From Asparagopsis taxiformis (taxonomy: Eukaryota; Rhodophyta; Florideophyceae; Bonnemaisoniales; Bonnemaisoniaceae), in NCBI GenBank assembly GCA_030407315.1, contig JALQPE010001118.1, positions 1-21,510 on the forward strand: a stretch of DNA of 21,510 nt. The letters are read 5' to 3'. The position numbers and the translations under genes are program-made. This document shows, piece after piece, positions 15,913 to 21,510 of the stretch (position 1 is the stretch's first letter; each line of letters starts with the position of its first letter). The notes beneath the pieces are model-generated. The model did no database searches. It worked only from the letters and a program-made list of their open reading frames with translations, and had not been told where the DNA came from.

Positions 15913-17043
15913 CAGGCGACGGGGCCGTTCCGCCGCGGCTCTTCGCGCCACGGCATGCCGTAGGGGCTCGCGGCGGGATCGCGCGGCGCACCGGCCGGCG
16001 CGGCGGCTGCGATCGGCGGCGGCGCGGGCGGTGTCGCGGGAGGCGTCGCGAGCCGACCGGCGGGCAGAGGTGGCGGCGTCGGCATCGCGCGCGCAGCGGG
16101 CGGCGGCGGCGGCGCGGCCATCCTGGCGGCGGGCGCTGGCGGTGCCGGCGGCGCCTGGTCGAACACCAGACTCTCTCCGAGCGCGACCGGCGCCTGCAGC
16201 GCGCGCAGCAGTTCGGCCACGGATCCGAAGCGCTGATCCGGATCCTTCTCCAGGCAGCGTCGCACGATCGCGCGATCGCCCGGCCGACTGTCGGCAGGGA
16301 ACTCCGGCTCGGCGTGCTCGTGCTTGCGCAGCACTTCCCACTCCGAGTCGCCACGGAACGGCACGTCGCCGTAGAGGCACTCGTAGAGAATGATGCCGAG
16401 CGAGTAGATGTCGCTCTTGCTGTCGCCGCGCCGCTGCAGCATCTCCGGCGCCATGTAGTACGGCGTGCCGCGGCTGAAGCTCAGCGAGTTGCGCGATTCG
16501 CTCACGAGCTTGCTGAGCCCGTAGTCGCCGACGCGCGCAACGTCGCCCTTGAGGAAGATGTTCGCCGGCTTGAGGTCGAAGTGCACGAGCGAGTGCTCGT
16601 GCAGGGCCTGCACGCCCCGCGCGGCTTGCGCGAAAATGCGCAGCGCGTCGTCGCGGTCAAGACCATCGTTCTGCAGGCGCTTCTGCAGCGTGTCCTGCCC
16701 GCGTAGCTCATCACGAGGAACGGGATGCCGTCGACGATGCCCTTGTCCTCGATCGAAACGAGGTTGGGGTGATCGATCTGCGCGAAGAAGCGCACCGTCT
16801 CGAGTTCACGCGCAACGGCGTCACGCACGGTCTCGTCATCGACCTTGAGGAACTTGATGGCGTAGTCCTTGCCGATCGATTCCTTCCGCGCCTTGAAGAC
16901 GAGCCGAACATCCCGCCGCCGAGCTTGTGAACGATCTCGAACCCGGCGACGTAGCCGGGCTTGCGGTAGTTCTGGTAGAAGGCCTCCCAGTCCACGCGTT
17001 CGGGCTGGGGCTGGCCTTCGGGTTCGATGCGGGGTGCCTCCAT
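15912..17043 (-). CDS. Hanks-type serine/threonine protein kinase with Pro/Ala-rich tail (two one-base breaks)
   Basis: A cytoplasmic protein kinase of about 378 residues. Subdomains in order: the glycine-rich loop KLGGGMFG-LVFKAR (about 40-53, broken at about 16906), the ATP-positioning lysine in DYAIKFLK, an Arg-Glu-Leu-Glu helix, LVSIEDKGIVDGIPFLVMSYA, the catalytic loop VHFDLKPANIFL, the metal-binding GDYGLSKL, the activation segment SFSRGTPYYMAPEML, DIYSLGIILYECLYGDVPF, and RCLEKDPDQRF. Two catalytic positions differ from consensus: HFD replaces HRD (a non-RD kinase) and DYG replaces DFG. The catalytic Asp, the Lys and the metal Asp are present, so activity is expected. About 85 C-terminal residues are Pro/Ala-rich. 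A base is also missing at about 16702. It follows the upstream membrane-protein gene by 18 bases. Confidence 0.95.
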
Positions 17044-17061
17044 GGATCCGTTCTCCGGACT

Positions 17062-17658
17062 CTACCCGACGAAGAGCACGGCCGGGAAAGCCGCGCCACA
17101 GAGAACGCCCAGCAGCCGCAGCCGCCCGGTCATGTAGCCACGAGACAGGCGATCCAGCCAACCGACGAGGAACGCGAGCACGGCCCAGCCGGCGGCGATG
17201 CCGCCGTACTTGACCGCGGTCGTGCGCTCGAGGCGCTTGAGCTCGGCGCGGAGGCGGCGTTCGCCGTGCTTCACGCTGCGCGGCTCCTCGGCCACCCAAA
17301 GCGTGGTCTGGTAGCTGTTGCCGAACTCGTGAACGCGTTCCTTGTCCTCGCGATCCACGACCTTGGTGATCTGCTCGATGGGCAGGTCGGCGAGCCACCG
17401 CTGCATGCGGTGCTCGACGAGCAGCTCGGGCAGCCAGAACGGCCGCCGTAGCTCGACCGCGCGCTGCGTGCGCTCCTCCCAGCGGACGCGCATGTGCGCC
17501 GTCGCCGCCCGACTCGCCGAAGCGTAGGCCTCGGCCGGGCTCAGTTCGGTTTCGCCACGCACCGCGACCGCCGCCGCGACGAGTTCGCGATCGAGACGAT
17601 CGGCGGTCGGGCCTTGGGGCGACAGGGTCAGGGTAGCGGTGATGAGGGCTGCGAGCAT
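17062..17658 (-). CDS. Membrane protein with signal peptide and two C-terminal helices, function unknown
   Basis: An intact 198-residue frame starting at an ATG with an excellent ribosome-binding site. The N-terminus MLAALITATLTLSPQG looks like a short signal peptide. A charged, mainly helical region rich in Arg and Glu follows (VRWEERTQRAVELRRP, ELLVEHRMQRWLADLP). Near the C-terminus are two hydrophobic helices (about 155-168, GIAAGWAVLAFLVGW; about 180-198, LLGVLCGAAFPAVLFVG). The middle would therefore be extracytoplasmic, with a short Arg-containing loop between the helices. It lies between the FHA protein and the kinase and is probably cotranscribed with the kinase. I recognise no family; a role as sensor or substrate of the kinase is only contextual. 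Confidence 0.75.
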   Translation of the reverse strand: MLAALITATLTLSPQGPTADRLDRELVAAAVAVRGETELSPAEAYASASRAATAHMRVRWEERTQRAVELRRPFWLPELLVEHRMQRWLADLPIEQITKVVDREDKERVHEFGNSYQTTLWVAEEPRSVKHGERRLRAELKRLERTTAVKYGGIAAGWAVLAFLVGWLDRLSRGYMTGRLRLLGVLCGAAFPAVLFVG

Positions 17659-17662
17659 TGGG

Positions 17663-17668
17663 ACCTCC
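17663..17668 (-). promoter_or_regulatory. Strong ribosome-binding site of the 17658 gene
   Basis: GGAGGT on the minus strand is four bases before the ATG at 17656-17658. It is the best ribosome-binding site in the signalling block and supports this start after the 170-base gap behind the FHA gene. Confidence 0.75.
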
Positions 17669-17828
17669 GCGAGCCTCTACGGTGCCCGACTCGCGGTATT
17701 CGAGGATTCTTCGCCCGGGATCTTGTTACGCTCCACCGCATACGACCACCTACCCCGGGGACTGGTCGATTGAGTGGGAAAGCGCCGACGCGGCCCCCGA
17801 GCCCGCGGACAGCCAGCGCGGAGCTGCC

Positions 17829-20705
17829 TCAGGGCCGCCAGGGCAGCAGCACGAACGAGATCCCACCCGCAGTGACCACCTGACCGGCGTCGACCGGGTG
17901 CTCGCCCTTGAACGGGTTCCCGTCGATCGTGCCGCCTCCGCGCACGCGACGCGGATCTGCCCGTTGCTGGCGGCGAAGACCTCCACCTCGGCCGTGGCGG
18001 AGCCAACCCGCACGTGCACGTCGCGCGACGGCCCCAGCAGGATGCGACCATCCTTGCCGCGGTCCTTCATGAGCAGGATCCGCTCGGTGCCACCGACCTG
18101 GAAGCCGCCCTGCAGCGTCAGCCCCGCCGTCAGCGACCGCCGTGTCGGCTGCGCGTAGACCGCCGTGAGCGACGGGCCGAACTCGAGCTTGTCGCCCGAA
18201 CTCAGCTTGTGCTTCTTGACCTTGCGACCCGCCACGCGGACCTCGCCGTCCTCGGCCACGACCTGATCCTCCATGCCGCCGTGGAACGACATGCTGCGCC
18301 GGATCGTCGCGTGGGTGCCCGCGATGTTCGCAAGTACCGGCAGATCAGCGCGGTTCTGGCGCAGGTTGCCGATCGAAACCGTCTCGCCGCGTAGCACCAG
18401 GTGCTCGCCGCCCTCGTCGACCCGCATCAGGAACGCACCCTCGAGGCCCTGGGCCCGCGCGAGCTGTTGCTTCATGTCGAAGATCCGGGTGCGCAGCAGC
18501 GCCGGCGTCGGCGGCATCGCCGCGAGCCGGGCCTGCGCGCCCTGGTAGTCGCGATCCTCCGTCAGCGCTGCGACCTCTTCGATCGCGTCGTGCTGCCGGC
18601 GGACGGTGCCGAGCTGTTCCTCGAACGCGCGAACCTGCGGTGCTTCGGCCCACAGACCCTGCGCCGCGTCGAACAACTCGTCGGCCGCCGCGAGGTCGCG
18701 CTCCGACAGCCGCTCCTGGGCCGCAGCCACCTTCGCGGCGGCCTGGGCGGCACGATCCTGCGCCTCGGCGCGCCAGCGACCGACCGTGGCGGTGAAGTCG
18801 GAGCCGACGACGGCGAGCTGTTCGAGCACGGCGGCACAGCGATCGAGATCGTGGCCCCGGCCGCCGGCCAGCGCCCGTTCGCCGTGCCGCTGGCAGCGAT
18901 CCGCGAGGGTCAGCAAACGCGCATCGAGCCGCTCGGGAACGAGCAGATCGCCGCGCTGCGCGACGATCTCGGTCACCGCGGTCCGCACGGTCTCGAGCTC
19001 GCTGCGGTCGAGCGCCGCCGCGGCGCGATCGCAGGCTTGCAGACCACCGATCTCCGTCTCGACGGCGGCGATCACGCGAGTGAGTTCTTCGTGGTCGACC
19101 TGCACCTTACGCAGCTCCTCGAGCCGCGCGAGGCGTGCTGCACGCCCTGCGCGCTGCCGGCCGCCTTGCCGTGCAGGGTCGCGCGAACCTCGTCCAGGCC
19201 GCGGTCCACGAGCGCCATGCGGGCGCGCACGTCCGTGAGCAGCAACTGCGCTTCCTTGCCCAGACTGCCCGTCGAGCCGAGCGCCAGCGCCAGCGAGCAG
19301 GCCTCGCCGAGCCGGCCGGCCTTCGCCGCGGCACGGGCCGCCGCGAGCCGGCTGCCGAGTTCGCCAAGGCCCTGCTCGACGATCTCGAGTTCGCGACGCG
19401 CGGTTTCGTGCAGCGGTTCCTGGGCCAGCACCTCGGTCAGGCGCTCCCGCGCCGAATCGAGGTCACCGCCCGCCATCAGCTCGCGCGCCTCCTCGACCTT
19501 CTTGCCGAGGTCGTCCTGCTGCTCGGCGCGACGATCGACCGCGGCCGCCAGCTTCTTGCAGCCCGCCGCTCGCGGCCGCATCCCGCAGCGCGACGATCGC
19601 GGCCGCATCCGCCGTGGCAGTGCCGCCGCCCGCCGGCGCCGCCCGCCGGGCTGCCTGCAGCAGACTCTGCGTCGGCTCGGCCGGGACGTATCCGGCCCGC
19701 TGCGCGGCATCGGCCAGCCGCGCCACCGGCGCAATCGCCGTCGCCTGCCGAAGCTGGCTCAGGACCGCGGCCTCGAGCTTCGCCAACGGCTTCTTCAGCG
19801 GCGCGAGCTCAGCGAACACGGGTTCTGAGTCGAGTGGCGACTTGGGTTCTGGCGCCGGCGTATCCAACGCCGCCGAGCCCGCGTCGTCACCGCGATCCAC
19901 CGCCTCGACTGCTTCGCCCACCGGGTCGGCAGTCGTCGCGGAGTCCTGTTCGGCATCGTCGCTGGCGGTCGCCAGCAGCCCCGCCAGCGTCGCGGCCCCG
20001 CGGCGCGAACGGTCGGTGCCGGCGAGCGCAAACGCGCAATCTACCCAGCTCCGCGAACGCGCTCTCGAGATCGTCGTTCCTGACGTGCAACAGCAGTCGG
20101 TCGGCGGCCGCGCTCGCCGTCGCGTCGCGCAACCGGTCGCGGACCTCCGCCGTCGCCGCCGCGTCGCGATCGAGCGCCGCAGCCTGCGCGTAGGCCTGCC
20201 ACGCGTCGTCGACCTGACCCTTCTTCAAGTGCCGCTCGACAACCTGCAACTGCTCCGCGGCGTGGCGCTGGCGCTCGGCCAGCTGCTGCTCGAGCCCGTC
20301 GCGCGGCGCGCCACCCAGGCATCGCCGTCAAGGCGGCCTGGGCGGCAACGAGCTCGCCCTTGCCAACCAGATCGCGGGCACGTTCGGCGCCTTTCTGCGC
20401 CGCCGCGTCGTTCTCGCGCGCCGCGGCCTCGCCGGCCTCGAGCCGCCGAGCGAGCGACTGCACTGCCGCATCTCCGCGTGCGCGCGGAGCCGCTGGTGGA
20501 TGGATCGCTCCCGCGGCGCGCAGATCGCCGGCGTCGAGCCGCTGATCGGCGCGTTCGAGCAACGCGGCCCTGGCCTTGCTACGGACGTCTTCCGCCCGCC
20601 TGGTGCGGCGGATCAGAGGATCGTCCGCGAGCTGGAGGGCATCCTCGAAGCGTTTTTCCTGCAGGGCCTTACGAGCCCTCGCCAACTGATGAAGCGGTCG
20701 AACAT
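17829..20705 (-). CDS. Very long helical-repeat protein with two C-terminal FHA-like beta domains (many one-base breaks)
   Basis: Read through its breaks, this is about 958 residues. It begins MFDRFI, then (after a missing base near 20686) LARARKALQEKRFEDALQLADDP, and runs for some 650-700 residues as Ala/Arg/Glu-rich helices resembling TPR-type repeats (ERHLKKGQVDDAWQAYAQAA; ARELMAGGDLDSARERLTEVL; DRDYQGAQARLAAMPP), with an acidic spacer around 19800-19950. The C-terminus changes to beta structure: FLMRVDEGGEHLVLRGETVSIGN, then NIAGTHATIRR matching the FHA 'S.HA.I' core, and GDKLEFG. A second, more divergent unit (RILLGPSRDVHVRVG, AEVEVFAASNGQIRV, TIDGNPF, FVLLPW) ends at a TGA at 17829-17831. 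FHA domains bind phosphothreonine peptides, which fits a kinase three genes downstream. FHA assignment of the first unit is fairly strong, of the second moderate. No membrane helix was seen. Confidence 0.8.
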
Positions 20706-20712
20706 AGCGCGG

Positions 20713-20739
20713 TGACAGCGCCTCTGGCGCCGCCTGTCA
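20713..20739. repeat. Imperfect inverted repeat before the FHA gene
   Basis: tgacag pairs with ctgtca, and inside them cgcc pairs with ggcg around the loop tct, leaving four unpaired bases on one side. It fills most of the 59-base gap between the GGDEF-like stop (20765) and the FHA start (20705). It could be an attenuator, a weak terminator or an operator; there is no T-tract. Confidence 0.4.
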
Positions 20740-20764
20740 GCCTGCTCTTGCGAACGACGGCCGA

Positions 20765-21510
20765 CTATTGCCAAGTCGTCGCGACTTGGCCACCCCCGCC
20801 GGCCGATCGCGCGCGCTGCAGGCACGCCTCGGCGACCGTCAAGAACGCCTGCGATCGGGGATCTCGCTGTGCGGGGCGGTCGCGACGCCAGCCGCGAGCC
20901 CCCCACCATCCCGGCCGGCAGTCGCTGCCGCAGCCCTTCGATCATCCGCTGCGCGAGGATTTCGGCACCGTCGAGCCCCGTACCCGGGAGCAGGAACAGG
21001 AAGGTGCTCGGTGTGAACCGCGACAGCACGTCGATGTCCCGGCACTCGTTGAGGAACACGCTCGCGGCATCCGCGAGCACCGCCTGCGATCGGCGGCCTC
21101 ACCGAGGTCACCGATGTCATCCCCGAGATCGAGCAACACCAAGGAGAGCGGCTGATGGAACCGCTTGCTGCGCTTCCACTCCTCGTCGAGCTTCCACGTC
21201 GCGTAGGGCCCGTCGAACAACCCGTGTCAGGGTCCTGCAGGGTCTGCAGGGCCGGGTTCTCGCTCTCGAATCGCAGCAGCCGCGCGACCGCGCTCTCACG
21301 CCCGACGCTCTGGGCGAACTCCTGCTCGAGCCGCTGCAACAGTGCGTCGACCGACGGGCGTTTGCCGCCCGCAGCGCGCGCGCGGCCCGCGTCGAGTTCG
21401 CCACCGTCGACCGCCCCGGCCGCCGCCCATCGAACGGTAGCACGGCATCCGCGAGGCAGAACCGCGCCAACTGAACACCGAGCGCATCGTCCTCGTTCAC
21501 GACGACCGCC
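20765..21510 (-). CDS. Degenerate GGDEF-domain-like protein, 5' end beyond the right window edge (several one-base breaks)
   Basis: About 249 C-terminal residues are in the window. After a leader (VNEDDALGVQLARFCLADAV, then LLQRLEQEFAQSVGRE) the segment DPDTG-LFDGPYATWKLDEEW, KRFHQPLSLVLLDLGDD, SVFLNECRDIDVLSRFTPST, FLFLLPGTGLDGAEILAQRM and LTVAEACLQRARSAGGGG follows the order of a GGDEF domain (D.LTGL; R...PLSL...D; D...R..GGDEF...LP; A...A; a final helix with A...G). At the GGDEF signature position it has TPSTF, and the metal-binding acidic residues are changed, so it should not make cyclic di-GMP. Breaks fall near 21221, 21090, 20900 and 20853. It precedes the FHA gene by 59 bases and may be the first gene of the signalling operon or follow others outside the window. 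The fold assignment is by motif order only. Confidence 0.68.

Noticed and set aside
1..21510. tRNA, rRNA, CRISPR array, insertion sequence, integrase, phage genes or attachment sites
   Set aside because: Looked for direct-repeat arrays, transposase or integrase motifs and RNA-gene signatures; none seen. The only repeats are the short intergenic ones listed.

Overview
This 21.5-kb window is GC-rich, densely packed bacterial chromosome, most likely from a planctomycete (Planctomycetota). The reasons are combined: a Cys-type sulfatase lipoprotein; a system II cytochrome c maturation pair (resB and ccsA) behind a lipoprotein with a duplicated domain; an ECF sigma factor beside a Ser/Thr kinase and an FHA protein; and a membrane-anchored coiled-coil protein of a type I recall from planctomycetes. 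The phylum call is inference; no 16S rRNA or other definitive marker is present.

Layout. At the far left is a minus-strand fragment resembling the N-terminus of a rhomboid-like membrane protein. Next come the only plus-strand genes, folD (294-1137) and a sulfatase (1134-2665), which overlap by four bases. Everything from 2730 to the right edge is on the minus strand. Read in the direction of transcription (right to left), there is a signalling block: a degenerate GGDEF-like protein (partial at the right edge), a very long helical protein with C-terminal FHA-like domains, a small membrane protein, a Ser/Thr kinase, a tiny two-TM protein, an ECF sigma factor, a Cys/His protein that is probably its anti-sigma partner, and a coiled-coil membrane protein. 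After a hairpin-rich gap comes sucC-sucD (succinyl-CoA synthetase) with a small membrane/HEAT-like protein. Then follow tatA, a long-chain polyprenyl diphosphate synthase, a GT-C-type membrane glycosyltransferase, the duplicated-domain lipoprotein, resB and ccsA.

How they work together. The 2730-13375 stretch is a respiratory and envelope block: a TCA-cycle step, Tat export of folded redox proteins, the isoprenoid chain for quinone or a lipid carrier, and covalent haem attachment to c-type cytochromes. The 13617-21510 stretch looks like one signal-transduction locus built from phosphorylation (kinase), phosphopeptide recognition (FHA) and transcription (sigma/anti-sigma).

Quality warning. 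Almost every long conserved gene, including folD, sucC, resB and tatA, is broken by one-base indels, while the conserved residues on both sides of each break are intact. I interpret these as sequencing or assembly errors, not pseudogenes, and annotate each gene across its breaks. The stretch 9381-13375 is nearly clean; 1-4750 and 17829-21510 are the worst. I saw no tRNA, rRNA, CRISPR array, insertion sequence, integrase or phage gene.
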